Assembly: GCF_001553855.1 (NCBI RefSeq)
Contig: NZ_LQWV01000004.1
Location: 1-64,000, forward strand
Length of the DNA stretch: 64,000 nt
DNA from: Streptococcus gordonii
Lineage (GTDB): Bacteria; Bacillota; Bacilli; Lactobacillales; Streptococcaceae
Direction: 5' to 3'
In this document: piece after piece, positions 18,608 through 27,741 of the stretch
Numbering within the stretch: position 1 is the first letter of the stretch
How the letters are laid out: each line of letters starts with the position of its first letter
Notes under the pieces: generated by a model
What the model was told of the DNA's origin: nothing
Seen by the model: only the letters and a program-made list of their open reading frames with translations
Databases searched by the model: none
Position numbers and translations under genes: made by a program

Positions 18608-18635
18608 TCTCCAGTCTAACATTTTAGGCTGGAGA
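18608..18635. terminator. Bidirectional terminator between clpE and the GyrI-like gene
   Basis: TCTCCAG-T-CTAA pairs with TTAG-G-CTGGAGA with a single G-T position; T-rich sequence follows on the plus strand and TTTTAATT on the minus strand, so it can serve both convergent genes. Confidence 0.75.
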
Positions 18636-18641
18636 CTTCTT

Positions 18642-19247
18642 TTATTCTACCTGGTAGCGAAGGATCGTTTTCAACTTATCTGGAGAAGTTCTGTTAAGAT
18701 TATTTAAGTATATTTCTCTATGAAAAGGAAATCTTCTGTTCAGGGAATTTTCTTTACAAAATTCATCCATTTTTGCAAAAGAAAGGGGTTCACTATCAAA
18801 AGAACCAAGGTGAAGCATGGTCAAACATTTTCCTTCTTTGATAGTCTCAAAACGAATCTTTTCATAATGAGCATTTGGTTTTTTTACCTTAACTTTCTCA
18901 AGCGCCTCTTCTACCATTTCTTTACTGATAAAACTTGGCTGGGCAATCATAATAGTATAAATCAACTCTTCTTTGACCAGTTCTCCTTGCTCTTTTTGCT
19001 GCCAAATCCCCTCAAGAGGATAAACCGTAAAGTCTTGAAATTCTTGATTGGCATGAGATTTTTTATAATCCATTTTTATAGCATAAGCCAAAGCATAGAG
19101 AGCTGAAACTTCTTCTGCAAAACCAGGAAGATTGGGATTCCCTGTCCCATCAAGCATGATAAAGGACTGTTCAGGAACCTCAACTACTTTCGGACTCGCC
19201 TTCACACCGTATAAGCTTTTCTCTGCTTTTCTCCATTCGTATTTCAT
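18642..19247 (-). CDS. GyrI-like small-molecule-binding domain protein
   Basis: 201 residues starting MKYEWRKAEKSLYGVKASPK, with the conserved FIMLDGTGNPNLPGF segment and a C-terminal KCLTMLHLGSFDSEPLSFAKMDEF stretch typical of stand-alone GyrI-like proteins. The domain binds hydrophobic small molecules in related regulators; the role of stand-alone members is unclear. It lies just downstream of a WYL-domain regulator but a terminator hairpin (19289-19315) and a TATACT near 19280 suggest separate transcription. Confidence 0.8.
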   Translation of the reverse strand: MKYEWRKAEKSLYGVKASPKVVEVPEQSFIMLDGTGNPNLPGFAEEVSALYALAYAIKMDYKKSHANQEFQDFTVYPLEGIWQQKEQGELVKEELIYTIMIAQPSFISKEMVEEALEKVKVKKPNAHYEKIRFETIKEGKCLTMLHLGSFDSEPLSFAKMDEFCKENSLNRRFPFHREIYLNNLNRTSPDKLKTILRYQVE

Positions 19248-19288
19248 ATGTTTACTCCTTTCTTCTTTCTATCTATAGTATAGCAAGA

Positions 19289-19315
19289 AAAACCTGACAG
19301 GATCTGTCAGGTTTT
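19289..19315 (-). terminator. Terminator at the end of the WYL regulator
   Basis: AAAACCTGACAG and CTGTCAGGTTTT are perfect 12-base arms around 3 bases. The 5' arm overlaps the last codons and stop of the WYL gene. Confidence 0.75.
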
Positions 19316-20197
19316 GTATTTTTGTGAAATAGTTTTAACAATTTGGGCAAGCTCTTGGCGAACTTCAAGTGGCTCTAACACCTCAACACTATCCAAAAAA
19401 GATAAAAGATAAGAATACAAACTACTGTGTTTTGGAAATTCCGTTTCTACTAGTAAATTGCCATCGGGGTCCTGTCTAATTTGACCAGAAAATTCTTCAT
19501 AGACACGAAAAGCCTGACTTTTGTCGAATTTTAATGTAAGGCTAACAAGTTCTTCCTTCACCTTCTCTTTATTGATGGCCAGTTGGACTGTTTTTCTTTC
19601 AAATGTTTCCGGCAATATCTGACATTGACTGACTCTGCTTAGTTTAAAAAGGCGAAAATCTTGCTTCTTCCTACAAAAACCATATAGATACCAAGCCTGA
19701 CTTTTAAACACCAACTGCAGAGGCTCAACTATTCGAGTTTCTTCTTTCTCCTGCCCCCTATAGAGGAAACTGATCAAGCATTTTTGGAAAATCGCTTGTT
19801 TGACTATGTCAAAAAGATCTGCTTGATATTTCTGATTTCGCCAATCAGTAAAATCAACACGAATCCAGTTTTCTGAGCTTGCTTGAAAGAGACTTTGTAA
19901 CTTCTCTAGAGCTTGGCTTTCACCTTTTAAAGCCTCCAATCCCTGAAGTGATAAGAGTACATCTTCTCTTTCTGCTTCTGATAACAGGCTTTTATCCAAA
20001 ACGAAAGAATCCATTAGAAAAATTCCGCCACCTTTTCCCTGGTTACAGTATATTGGGACACCTGCTCCACTTAGGCGGTCTATATCTCGATAAATTGTCC
20101 GTACTGATACTTCCATTTTCTGAGCAAGTTCTGGAGCAGTGAACCTTTCTTTTTCTAACAAACAATATAAAATTCTAATTAAACGATAAGTTGTCAT
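19307..20197 (-). CDS. HTH and WYL-domain transcriptional regulator (YafY type)
   Basis: 296 residues. The N-terminal HTH (residues 1-55) contains TAPELAQKMEVSVRTIYRDIDRLSGAGVPI and is followed by GKGGGIFL, then a WYL domain (about 135-215) with QAWYLYGFCRKKQDFRLFKLSRV, and a C-terminal WCX-like extension. WYL domains sense nucleic acids or nucleotide ligands in several systems. Target genes are not evident; the neighbouring GyrI-like gene is the obvious candidate. Confidence 0.88.
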   Translation of the reverse strand: MTTYRLIRILYCLLEKERFTAPELAQKMEVSVRTIYRDIDRLSGAGVPIYCNQGKGGGIFLMDSFVLDKSLLSEAEREDVLLSLQGLEALKGESQALEKLQSLFQASSENWIRVDFTDWRNQKYQADLFDIVKQAIFQKCLISFLYRGQEKEETRIVEPLQLVFKSQAWYLYGFCRKKQDFRLFKLSRVSQCQILPETFERKTVQLAINKEKVKEELVSLTLKFDKSQAFRVYEEFSGQIRQDPDGNLLVETEFPKHSSLYSYLLSFLDSVEVLEPLEVRQELAQIVKTISQKYKT

Positions 20198-20299
20198 AAA
20201 TCCACTTCCTTACTTTAGAACTATTGTATCACATCTCAAAGTAATAGATAAAAAAGATAATTCGCCCACTTTATTTTTAACTTTCCTATACAGTAAACC

Positions 20300-20328
20300 T
20301 TGACAGGGAGCGCTTTCTGCCTTATGAT
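20300..20328 (+). promoter_or_regulatory. Promoter of the NUDIX gene
   Basis: TTGACA (20300-20305) and TATGAT (20323-20328) with 17-base spacing, just upstream of an AAGGAAAGGA ribosome-binding site. Confidence 0.85.
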
Positions 20329-20355
20329 ATTAGTAAAAGAAGGAAAGGATTCAAC

Positions 20356-20799
20356 ATGACAATAGCGACATTTGGACAAAAAAAAGAAGGCGTTGAATAC
20401 AGTCATCGATATGGTGTTTACGCAGTCATTCCTAACCAAGAAAATGATAAGATCATCCTTGTTCAGGCTCCTAATGGGGCTTGGTTTCTTCCAGGAGGAG
20501 AAATTGAAGCAGGTGAAGATCACCTATCTGCCTTAGAGCGGGAATTAATAGAAGAATTGGGATTTACCGCTAAAGTTGGAAAATATTATGGTCAAGCGGA
20601 TGAATATTTTTACTCAAGACATCGAGACCGATACTTCTACAATCCAGCTTACATTTACGAAATCACTTCATTTGAGCAGTCTCAAAAACCACTAGAAGAC
20701 TTCAATCAACTTGCTTGGTTTCCAATCGATGAAGCAATTGAAAAACTAAAAAGAGGGAGCCATAAATGGGGTGTAGAGATGTGGAAAATGGAGCATTAA
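20356..20799 (+). CDS. NUDIX hydrolase
   Basis: 147 residues with a full NUDIX box, GGEIEAGEDHLSALERELIEELGF, matching GX5EX7REUXEEXGU (residues about 48-70). Such enzymes hydrolyse nucleoside diphosphates linked to another group, for example oxidised dNTPs or diadenosine polyphosphates; the substrate is not predictable here. It has its own promoter and is followed by a gene with another promoter. Confidence 0.9.
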   Translation: MTIATFGQKKEGVEYSHRYGVYAVIPNQENDKIILVQAPNGAWFLPGGEIEAGEDHLSALERELIEELGFTAKVGKYYGQADEYFYSRHRDRYFYNPAYIYEITSFEQSQKPLEDFNQLAWFPIDEAIEKLKRGSHKWGVEMWKMEH

Positions 20800-20845
20800 G
20801 CAAAATAATTCTGCCAATTTTTTCATCTATAACTTCGTAGGATAT

Positions 20846-20874
20846 TTCACAATTCATCGCATAAGTGTTATAAT
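20846..20874 (+). promoter_or_regulatory. Promoter of the DUF1827 gene
   Basis: TTCACA (20846-20851) and TATAAT (20869-20874) with 17-base spacing, followed by an AGGAGGAG ribosome-binding site. Confidence 0.8.
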
Positions 20875-20906
20875 TAATAGTAGATCATCATACAGGAGGA
20901 GATCTT

Positions 20907-21206
20907 ATGAAGCTTATCAATACAACTAATAGCCATGCGGTTCTCATTCAAAGTCAGCTTGAAAGTACTGATGCCACTTTAGTTGAGACATACTCAGCTG
21001 GCAATACCGATGTTGTCTTTACCCAAGCACCCAAGCATTATGAAATACTGATTGCAAATACACACCGTGCAGTGCGTGAACAAGAAATTGAAAAAATTCG
21101 TGACTTCTTCTTCAAAAGAAAAATAGATACAAAAGCGATTGATACTGCCGGGATTCAAACAATCTACGCAGACAAACTCATTGAAATTTCAATTCCTTTA
21201 AAATAA
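20907..21206 (+). CDS. DUF1827 family protein
   Basis: 99 residues beginning MKLINTTNSHAVLIQSQLESTDATLVETYSAGNTDVVF (read in pieces), a streptococcal/lactococcal conserved protein of unknown function commonly found close to a NUDIX gene and clpE, as here. No signal peptide or membrane segment. The strong ribosome-binding site and own terminator suggest a well-expressed single gene. Confidence 0.78.
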   Translation: MKLINTTNSHAVLIQSQLESTDATLVETYSAGNTDVVFTQAPKHYEILIANTHRAVREQEIEKIRDFFFKRKIDTKAIDTAGIQTIYADKLIEISIPLK

Positions 21207-21227
21207 GCTTCTAAGCTTATTTTTTTA
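21203..21227 (+). terminator. DUF1827 terminator
   Basis: AATAAGCTT and AAGCTTATT pair around 2 bases and are followed by a run of T; the stem overlaps the stop codon. Confidence 0.75.
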
Positions 21228-21242
21228 TCCTTTTATAACAAC

Positions 21243-21680
21243 TTAATGTGCCTTATAAACCATGGTAACATGGGGTGTTGATTCAAAGATAAAGTAACGA
21301 CCAACTTCCTCAAATCCATATTTCTTGTAAAGCTCAACAACTTGTTCCTGTGCCTCAATTCTAATTACCTTTCCTGCCCATTTTTCGGAACATAATTGCA
21401 AGATTTCTCTGATAAGCTTTCCTCCTAAGCCTTGTCCTCGAGCATACTGGGCTGTAACAACTCGACCAAAAACTAGATGTTCACCCTCCTCAAAGACACG
21501 AGCATAAGCTTCAATTTCTCCGTCTTTATTAGTATGGAAAACATGCACGGCTTCTAAGTCCTTGTCATCCAGTTCATGATAAATGCGCTCCTGCTCCACC
21601 ACAAAGGTATCGATGCGCAGTTTTAAGATTTGATAAAATTCTATCGGATTCAGCTCTGTCAATTTTTTCCTAAACCACAT
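21243..21680 (-). CDS. GNAT family acetyltransferase (ElaA-like)
   Basis: 145 residues. N-terminal FYQILKLRIDTFVVEQERIYHELDDKD is the ElaA-type start; the acetyl-CoA-binding segment is VVTAQYARGQGLGGKLIREIL, followed by KKYGFEEVGRYFIFESTPHVTM. Substrate unknown. It is divergent from the marR gene, with only 61 bp between the two starts, and the MarR-type dyad lies in that gap. Confidence 0.87.
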   Translation of the reverse strand: MWFRKKLTELNPIEFYQILKLRIDTFVVEQERIYHELDDKDLEAVHVFHTNKDGEIEAYARVFEEGEHLVFGRVVTAQYARGQGLGGKLIREILQLCSEKWAGKVIRIEAQEQVVELYKKYGFEEVGRYFIFESTPHVTMVYKAH

Positions 21681-21682
21681 AC

Positions 21683-21728
21683 TTGTTTCCTATATCTTTT
21701 TAATGTATAATAAATGCAAATGCAACTA
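21683..21728 (+). promoter_or_regulatory. marR promoter and MarR-type operator
   Basis: TTGTTT (21683-21688) and TATAAT (21706-21711) are 17 bases apart. Immediately after, at 21713-21728, AATGCA-AA-TGCAACTA forms a partial dyad whose right half (TGCAACTA) is repeated in a more perfect copy at 22178-22193. Confidence 0.65.
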
Positions 21729-21741
21729 TTAAGGAGTTCCT

Positions 21742-22158
21742 ATGGATTACCGTCAACTTTTTCGACAAATGGGATTTATTTCCAGACAAGCCATGATGAA
21801 AATGAATCAGAAAGCTAGTAACTACGGCCTAGACAATAATTTGTTTCTACTGCTCATTCGCATCGTCGAAAATGAAGGGCTCAGCCAATCGCAACTGGCA
21901 GAGATGGTTCAGATTGACAAGACTACTCTCAGCCGCTCTCTCCGAAAACTGGAAGATAGAGGCTTGATTATCAAAAAGACCAAAGCTCAAAATAAGAAGT
22001 TCAAAGAGCTCTATCCTAGCAGTCAGGCTCTCAAACTCTATGACCAACTGATTGGCTTTGAAAATAGCTACGCCAGTCAGGCGCTGCAGCAACTGACCTC
22101 TTCTGAACTCTTTCAGCTCCAAAATATTTTATCTAAAATAAGCACTCCTAGATTATAA
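21742..22158 (+). CDS. MarR family transcriptional regulator
   Basis: 138 residues, the usual size. The winged helix is at about residues 35-100 with GLSQSQLAEMVQIDKTTLSRSLRKLEDRGLI as the helix-turn-helix. AAGGAG lies 7 bases before the ATG. In relatives such genes often precede multidrug ABC transporters; none follows here, because ileS on the other strand comes next. Likely autoregulated through the dyad in its promoter; it may also affect the divergent acetyltransferase. Confidence 0.9.
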   Translation: MDYRQLFRQMGFISRQAMMKMNQKASNYGLDNNLFLLLIRIVENEGLSQSQLAEMVQIDKTTLSRSLRKLEDRGLIIKKTKAQNKKFKELYPSSQALKLYDQLIGFENSYASQALQQLTSSELFQLQNILSKISTPRL

Positions 22159-22161
22159 TCT

Positions 22162-22193
22162 AGTATAGCATACCATGGTTGCAGATGCAACTA
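22162..22193 (-). promoter_or_regulatory. Second MarR-type dyad with a possible antisense promoter
   Basis: GTTGCA-GA-TGCAAC is a perfect dyad at 22178-22191, extended by TG/TA on its sides. On the minus strand TTGCAT (22185-22190) and TATACT (22162-22167) are exactly 17 bases apart, so the dyad would cover the -35 of a promoter pointing back into the 3' end of marR. Confidence 0.5.
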
Positions 22194-22241
22194 TAGATTT
22201 TATTCCATTATCCAACAATATAAAATAGGATTAGTTTACAT

Positions 22242-22278
22242 AAAAACGGCTTGCCACTTAAGGACAGAGCCGTTTTTA
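22242..22278. terminator. ileS terminator, probably bidirectional
   Basis: AAAAACGGCT and AGCCGTTTTT pair around a 17-base loop. T runs are present on both sides, so it may end both ileS and any plus-strand transcript from marR. Confidence 0.8.
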
Positions 22279-22295
22279 TTTTTTAAAGAAATTAC

Positions 22296-25088
22296 TTATT
22301 TTGTTTCAAATCCTTCTGCGACAGCGTCTGCAAAGTTTTCTTCTACGATGCTTGCACAGTGGTCACAGATAACTGCATGGTAACTGCGTTCAGCAGTAGT
22401 TGGATCGATACGACGGCAACGGTCACAGACTTCACCTGCAGCGCGTTTAACTGTAAAGGCTACATCTTCGAAGCTAACGGCACCTTCTGGAGCTGTACCT
22501 TCAGCGATGGTCAATTCTGACACGATCAAAAGTTGAGCCACATTGCTATCCACTGCTCCAAGAAGAGTTTTCACAACTTCGTTTGGATAAACTGTCAAGT
22601 GTGCTTCAAGCGATTTCCCGATAACTTTTGCATTACGAGCTTCTTCCAAGGCTTTTTGAGCTTGTCCACGGAAATCCATGAAGGCTGCCCAAGTATCCAA
22701 GATCTCTTCTTGGTTGGCAAAAGTTTCAGCTTCTGGTAATTCTGACAATTGAACGAAGTCTTCAGCTTCAAACTCAAGATATGACCAGATTTCTTCTGCA
22801 GTGTGAGGAAGGATCGGTGTCAAGAGTTTCGTGATTTTCACAAGAATGTCATAGAAAACAGTCTGCATTTGACGGCGTTCGAGTGATTTGGCACCTTCGA
22901 TGTAAACAACGTCTTTGGCAAAGTCAAGGTAGAAGGCTGACAAATCAACGTTGATAAAGTTCACCAAGGCCTTGTAGATGGTTAAGAATTCAAAGTTAGC
23001 ATAAGCATCACGAATGGTCTTGACAAGTTGGTTAAAGCGAACAGTCATGTACTTATCAACGGAACGAAGGTCATCGTAAGCGACTGTATCCTCAGCCGGA
23101 TTAAAGTCAGATGTATTAGCAATCAAGAAACGAAGAGTGTTACGGATCTTACGGTAAGTTTCAGAGACTTGGCTCAAGATATCCATTGAGATACGCACGT
23201 CGTTGCTTGAGTCAACACTTGTTACCCAGAGACGCAAGATTTCCGCACCAAATTGTTTTTCAACATCGCTTGGAGCAATGGTATTTCCAAGAGATTTAGA
23301 CATCTTTTCACCTTTACCATCAAGGGCAAAACCTTGTGACAAGATTTGTTTGTAAGGCGCTACGCCATGGTTAGCAACTGATGTGATAAGTGATGAGTTG
23401 AACCAACCACGGTATTGGTCAGAACCTTCAAGGTAAAGGTCTGCTGGATATTTGAGTTCTGGACGGTTGACCACCACTCCATTCCATGAAGAACCTGAGT
23501 CGAACCATACGTCCATGATGTCCGTTTCTTTCTTGAACTCGCCATTTGGTGAACCTGGATGGCTAAATCCTTCTGGCAAGAGGTCTTTGGCTTCACGTTC
23601 CCACCAGATAATAGACCCGTGTTCCTCAAAGAGTTGAGCCACGTGCTCAATCGTTTCAGCTGTCATGATTGGTGTCCCGTCTTCTGCATAGAAGATAGGA
23701 AGTGGAACTCCCCAAGCACGTTGACGAGAGATAACCCAGTCACCACGATCACGAATCATGTTGTAAAGACGAACTTTACCCCATTCTGAGTGGAACTTCA
23801 CTTTTTCAATTTCATCCAAGATTTCTTGGCGGAATTTTGATACAGAAGCAAACCATTGTGGCACTGCACGCCAGATGATTGGTTTTTTCGTACGCCAGTC
23901 AAATGGGTATGAGTGGGAAATTTCTTCTTGAGCAAGGAGTAAATCGCCCAGTTTTTCGATAACAGTTGGAACAACCTTGTCATAGAACTGACCTGCAAAG
24001 TCAGGACCGGCATTTTCCATCATGATACCGCGTTCGTTAACTGTTACAGCAACTTCAAGACCATTGGCAACACCGACATTGTAGTCGTCCTCACCAAAAC
24101 CAGGGGCTGTATGGACAATACCAGTACCAGAGTCAGTCGTAACGTGGTCACCAAGGATTACCAACTCATCTACAGCCGTATCCCATGGGTGGATAGTCAC
24201 AATGTGGTTCAATTCTTGACCACGGTAAGTCGCCAAGACTTGAACATCAGCCCAGCCAAATTTCTCAGACAAACTATTCAACAATTCTGAAGCAACCACA
24301 AACTTACGAGATTCACCAGCAGGTTGTACCAATACATAATCAATATCTGCTCCAACTGTCAAACCGCGAGAAGCTGTGATGGTAAATGGAGTTGTTGTCC
24401 AGACAACGATATAAGTATCTGTATCAAGCACACCTTTTCCGTCTTTGACGCGGTTAGCATAGTAAAGGGACGTTGAAATCAAGTCATGGTATTCAATTTC
24501 CGCTTCTGCAAGGGCTGACTCAGATGACCATGACCAGTAAACTGGCTTAGCACCGCGGTAGATATAACCTTTTTTAGCCATTTCACCGAAGACACGAATC
24601 TGAGCCGCTTCATAGTCCGGAGTCAAGGTCACATAAGGATTTTCCCAGTCACCAGAAACACCCAAACGTTTAAAGTCTTCACGTTGTTTATCAACTTGAG
24701 AAAGAGCGTACTCGCGGCAAAGTTTCAAGTACTCAACCAAGTCCATTTCTTTGCGTTTAACACCTTGTTTTGCCAAGACTTGCTCGATTGGCAGACCATG
24801 TGTATCCCAACCGGGGATATAAGGAGCGTAAAATCCAGACATAGACTTAGAACGAACAATAATATCTTTAGAAATCTTGTTCATCGCGTGTCCAACGTGG
24901 ATATTTCCGTTTGCATACGGAGGTCCATCATGCAAGGTGAAATGCGGTTTCCCTTGGTTCAATTCTTGACGACGTTGGTAAAGTTTTGCTTCTTCCCATT
25001 CTTTTTGCCAAACTGGTTCTTTAGTTGGAAGACCAGCACGCATAGGAAAGTCTGTTTTTCCTAGATTGAGGGTTTCTTTAAGTTTCAT
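22296..25088 (-). CDS. ileS: Isoleucyl-tRNA synthetase
   Basis: Class I aminoacyl-tRNA synthetase, 930 residues. HIGH-type signature [11 protein letters not shown] near residue 62, KMSKS in [12 protein letters not shown] near residue 597, the CP1 editing domain between them ([30 protein letters not shown]), an anticodon-binding domain, and a C-terminal zinc region with CDRC and CDHC. An Ile T-box leader precedes it. This is the bacterial type of IleRS, length and motifs normal. Confidence 0.98.
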   Translation of the reverse strand: MKLKETLNLGKTDFPMRAGLPTKEPVWQKEWEEAKLYQRRQELNQGKPHFTLHDGPPYANGNIHVGHAMNKISKDIIVRSKSMSGFYAPYIPGWDTHGLPIEQVLAKQGVKRKEMDLVEYLKLCREYALSQVDKQREDFKRLGVSGDWENPYVTLTPDYEAAQIRVFGEMAKKGYIYRGAKPVYWSWSSESALAEAEIEYHDLISTSLYYANRVKDGKGVLDTDTYIVVWTTTPFTITASRGLTVGADIDYVLVQPAGESRKFVVASELLNSLSEKFGWADVQVLATYRGQELNHIVTIHPWDTAVDELVILGDHVTTDSGTGIVHTAPGFGEDDYNVGVANGLEVAVTVNERGIMMENAGPDFAGQFYDKVVPTVIEKLGDLLLAQEEISHSYPFDWRTKKPIIWRAVPQWFASVSKFRQEILDEIEKVKFHSEWGKVRLYNMIRDRGDWVISRQRAWGVPLPIFYAEDGTPIMTAETIEHVAQLFEEHGSIIWWEREAKDLLPEGFSHPGSPNGEFKKETDIMDVWFDSGSSWNGVVVNRPELKYPADLYLEGSDQYRGWFNSSLITSVANHGVAPYKQILSQGFALDGKGEKMSKSLGNTIAPSDVEKQFGAEILRLWVTSVDSSNDVRISMDILSQVSETYRKIRNTLRFLIANTSDFNPAEDTVAYDDLRSVDKYMTVRFNQLVKTIRDAYANFEFLTIYKALVNFINVDLSAFYLDFAKDVVYIEGAKSLERRQMQTVFYDILVKITKLLTPILPHTAEEIWSYLEFEAEDFVQLSELPEAETFANQEEILDTWAAFMDFRGQAQKALEEARNAKVIGKSLEAHLTVYPNEVVKTLLGAVDSNVAQLLIVSELTIAEGTAPEGAVSFEDVAFTVKRAAGEVCDRCRRIDPTTAERSYHAVICDHCASIVEENFADAVAEGFETK

Positions 25089-25104
25089 TGTTACTCCTTT
25101 AATT

Positions 25105-25345
25105 TAAAATTGACAAAATAAAAACCACGATTCGCAAAAAGGACGAAAATCGTGGTACCACCTTTGTTTAGATAGAAAATAGCTACTACTATTACTATCC
25201 CTCTTTTTCCGTAACGTGGAAGAAACGTCGCATTTTACTAATTTCAAATACGATATTGTAAAATGATAAATCAACTAATAGGGATTGCAAGTCTTGCACC
25301 ATCACTTGCTCGCTAGGAATATATTGGTTAATTTGTGTTTTTACA
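25105..25345 (-). promoter_or_regulatory. T-box riboswitch (Ile) of ileS
   Basis: Minus strand, directly after the divIVA stop codon. The T-box core GGTGGTACCACG is at 25151-25162; the terminator hairpin CCACGATT...AATCGTGG with a following T run is at 25118-25155. A plausible specifier codon AUC is at 25252-25254 in the sequence ACAATATCGTA. Uncharged tRNA-Ile would favour the antiterminator. The leader's promoter must lie within or before the end of divIVA and I could not identify it. Confidence 0.85.
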
Positions 25346-25353
25346 GTTCTTTC

Positions 25354-26094
25354 TTATAGGATATCAACAGGTTCAGAAGTTTTTTCTTCTGTTGCTTCTG
25401 GAACAGCCTCCATAACTCTTGTCTCAGACAAGTCACCATCTGACTCAGCAATTCGTTGCTGTAAGTCAGCCATTTCTTCAGGTGAGAATTGACGAGTTAC
25501 TTCTGATTCGTCATCTACATAAGGCGTCATCGTTTGACCAAGTGCCTCTTGAATAACTTCTTTGAATGCATCATCACTTGTTTGGAGATAAGTTGCTGTC
25601 GGGCGAAGAATTTCTTCCCATTCAGATGAATCAACAATGCTCAATTGACTTTCAATTGTTGACTTAAGACGTTGATGGAAGACACGAGCCTTATTTTTCA
25701 GCTCTTCTGTTTCTATCGCAACTTTTTTAGCATTATCAGTTGCTTGGCGTAAAATTTCGTTTGCCTTGAACTTAGCATGGTCTAAAAGATGTTGCGCTTC
25801 TTGATCAGCCTGACGCATGATGTTATCAGATCTTTCTTGAGAAGCCTGTTTAAGCTTTTCAGCAGTGTCTTGAGCTATTAAAACAGACTGACTAAGAGAA
25901 TCTTTCATCTCATCAAAATAAGTTAAGCGCTCTTCTAAGTTCTTAATGCGTGCATCTTTATTATGATTTTCACGAACCAAGTCCTCATAATCGCGAACTA
26001 CAATATCAAGAAATTCATCTACTTCCTCAACATTGTAACCTCTAAATTTCGTATTGAAGGATTTATCTTTAATTTCTAATGATGTAAGAGCCAT
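25354..26094 (-). CDS. divIVA: Cell-division initiation protein DivIVA
   Basis: 246 residues. The N-terminal membrane-binding module starts MALTSLEIKDKSFNTKFRGYN and continues VEEVDEFLDIVVRDYEDL, followed by long coiled coils (about 30-165) and an acidic C-terminal tail. In streptococci it localises at poles and septum and coordinates peripheral wall growth. Last gene of the division cluster on this strand; ileS with its T-box follows. Confidence 0.96.
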   Translation of the reverse strand: MALTSLEIKDKSFNTKFRGYNVEEVDEFLDIVVRDYEDLVRENHNKDARIKNLEERLTYFDEMKDSLSQSVLIAQDTAEKLKQASQERSDNIMRQADQEAQHLLDHAKFKANEILRQATDNAKKVAIETEELKNKARVFHQRLKSTIESQLSIVDSSEWEEILRPTATYLQTSDDAFKEVIQEALGQTMTPYVDDESEVTRQFSPEEMADLQQRIAESDGDLSETRVMEAVPEATEEKTSEPVDIL

Positions 26095-26103
26095 ATTTTT
26101 TCC

Positions 26104-26898
26104 TCATTTACTAGATTGTATTTGAATCGTTAATTTATGCTTCCCATTCTTAGAGAAGCCATTTTCTTTTACTATTTTAAATCTTCCAAATCTACGGACA
26201 CTAATCAAATCGTTTAATCCAACTAAATAACTGGGATTATCAATAATAGAATAGTTTACTTTCACGTGTTTCCCAAAAATCAACTGGGAGGCATCACTCC
26301 GAGATAGTTTAAAGCTACTAGCAACCAATTTATCCAATCTCATACTCGAAGCAAGAATCTCTTTAGAAACCTGAGCCTCTTGCACTCGTAAAAGCCTCTC
26401 AAAGCTAACTTCTTTTAGTTTAACAGGAGTTTTAGCAATTTTAGAGACATGATCTATAAAAAATTGAGTAAATCTTTTATCTACTAGAACTTGAGCCCTA
26501 TCCTTTTCCACCAGAATATCACCAAAAGTCCGACGATCCAATCCTAATCGGTTCATCAAAGTCCCAAAGATTTGAGAATGATTTAGTTGCTGAAATTTAC
26601 TAGGATAGACTATTTCAAGCAAGGTCAAATCAAAATCTTCTTTATCTAATTGGTAATAGGAAGGTGCAATTATTACCCTGACCCATTCACTAGGAAAATA
26701 GTCACTACTGACAAAAGTTTGTAATTGATATTTGTTTGCAAGACTTTCAAGAATTTTAGCCTGATGCGGATTAATAAAAGACGTAACCTCTAGGCTGTAA
26801 GTATCCTCAACCCGCTGAATCAATTCCAAACTTTTATCTAGGAAAGCATGATCTTCCGTAGAATAGTGTTGAAAGATTTCTTTATGTTCCCTTGTCAT
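26104..26898 (-). CDS. ylmH: YlmH family RNA-binding protein with S4 domain
   Basis: 264 residues from the ATG at 26898, which overlaps the yggT stop as ATGA; the longer reading would start inside yggT. An N-terminal YlmH-specific region is followed by a C-terminal S4 domain (about 190-240, MRLDKLVASSFKLSRSDASQLI). In Firmicutes YlmH binds ribosomes and has been linked to rescue of stalled peptidyl-tRNA-50S complexes; it lies in the division cluster in most species. Confidence 0.92.
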   Translation of the reverse strand: MTREHKEIFQHYSTEDHAFLDKSLELIQRVEDTYSLEVTSFINPHQAKILESLANKYQLQTFVSSDYFPSEWVRVIIAPSYYQLDKEDFDLTLLEIVYPSKFQQLNHSQIFGTLMNRLGLDRRTFGDILVEKDRAQVLVDKRFTQFFIDHVSKIAKTPVKLKEVSFERLLRVQEAQVSKEILASSMRLDKLVASSFKLSRSDASQLIFGKHVKVNYSIIDNPSYLVGLNDLISVRRFGRFKIVKENGFSKNGKHKLTIQIQSSK

Positions 26899-27161
26899 GC
26901 AAGTACCGAGAGCAAAATCTGAACAAGCCACTGACTACCGAAATGGATACAGAGTAAAGCAACATAAACTGTCCAATCCAAACCAGCAAACTGAAGTGGC
27001 AGACGACGGAAAGGCTTCAAGATAGATTCTGAAATTCTTAGAACGAGTTGTCCTAAAGATGTCTGATAAGCACCAGGGAACCATGACATAAGAGCATATG
27101 CAACAAGAATCAGCGAAAGAATTCTCGCTGATAATAAGATAAAGTTTATAATAAATAACAT
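26895..27161 (-). CDS. yggT: YggT family membrane protein
   Basis: 88 residues with two hydrophobic membrane segments (about 3-27 and 62-85) and the conserved PFRRLPLQFAGLDWTVYVALL segment between. Also called YlmG. Role in division-site or cell-envelope organisation is inferred from conserved linkage with sepF and ylmH, not from a known reaction. Separated from sepF by 1 bp and coupled to ylmH through ATGA. Confidence 0.93.
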   Translation of the reverse strand: MLFIINFILLSARILSLILVAYALMSWFPGAYQTSLGQLVLRISESILKPFRRLPLQFAGLDWTVYVALLCIHFGSQWLVQILLSVLA

Positions 27162-27162
27162 C

Positions 27163-27732
27163 TTATCTGCGCTTCATGTCAAAATCAAATTCACTATGTA
27201 CACCATCAGGCAATTTAATATCCTCGATATTCACGACGACATTTACTGGAGTCAAGAGGTACATGGTGCCAGAAACTCTTCTGAGATTCCCCATCAGGAC
27301 TTGCTTAGCGCCATCCAAGTAATCAATACAGCGACGCGCTTGCACTTCTGTCATATATTGGAAATCAATCAAAACACTTTCATTTGCGAGAAGCAAATCT
27401 ACAATTGCAGGTGCATCTTCATATTTTTTAGGATAACGAACATCAATCGTTACTTTTTCTGAAGTCGCAACTGAATGGTTTTGAGCCAACTCTTGTTGAC
27501 GAGCATGCAAACGTGTAATATTCTCATTAGATGACGGCGTATTAGTCACATGTTGAGACGAGCTAGACACTAAACGAGGCTGTTTAATATCTCTAACCGG
27601 TTCCTGCTGAGCAGGACGTGAATTAGATGGCTTTACTGCTTGTTGCTGGACTCTTGATTCTGCAACCTGTACGTCATCTCCGTCTTCTGTAAAATATTCT
27701 ATAAATTTATCGAATCTATCTTTTAATGACAT
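27163..27732 (-). CDS. sepF: Cell-division protein SepF
   Basis: 189 residues: a short N-terminal amphipathic helix ([14 protein letters not shown]) for membrane binding, a Q/S/N-rich linker (about 20-95), and the C-terminal SepF core with [23 protein letters not shown] and [10 protein letters not shown]. It bundles and tethers FtsZ filaments. Third gene after ftsZ in the usual order. Confidence 0.95.
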   Translation of the reverse strand: MSLKDRFDKFIEYFTEDGDDVQVAESRVQQQAVKPSNSRPAQQEPVRDIKQPRLVSSSSQHVTNTPSSNENITRLHARQQELAQNHSVATSEKVTIDVRYPKKYEDAPAIVDLLLANESVLIDFQYMTEVQARRCIDYLDGAKQVLMGNLRRVSGTMYLLTPVNVVVNIEDIKLPDGVHSEFDFDMKRR

Positions 27733-27741
27733 GGTTCTTCC

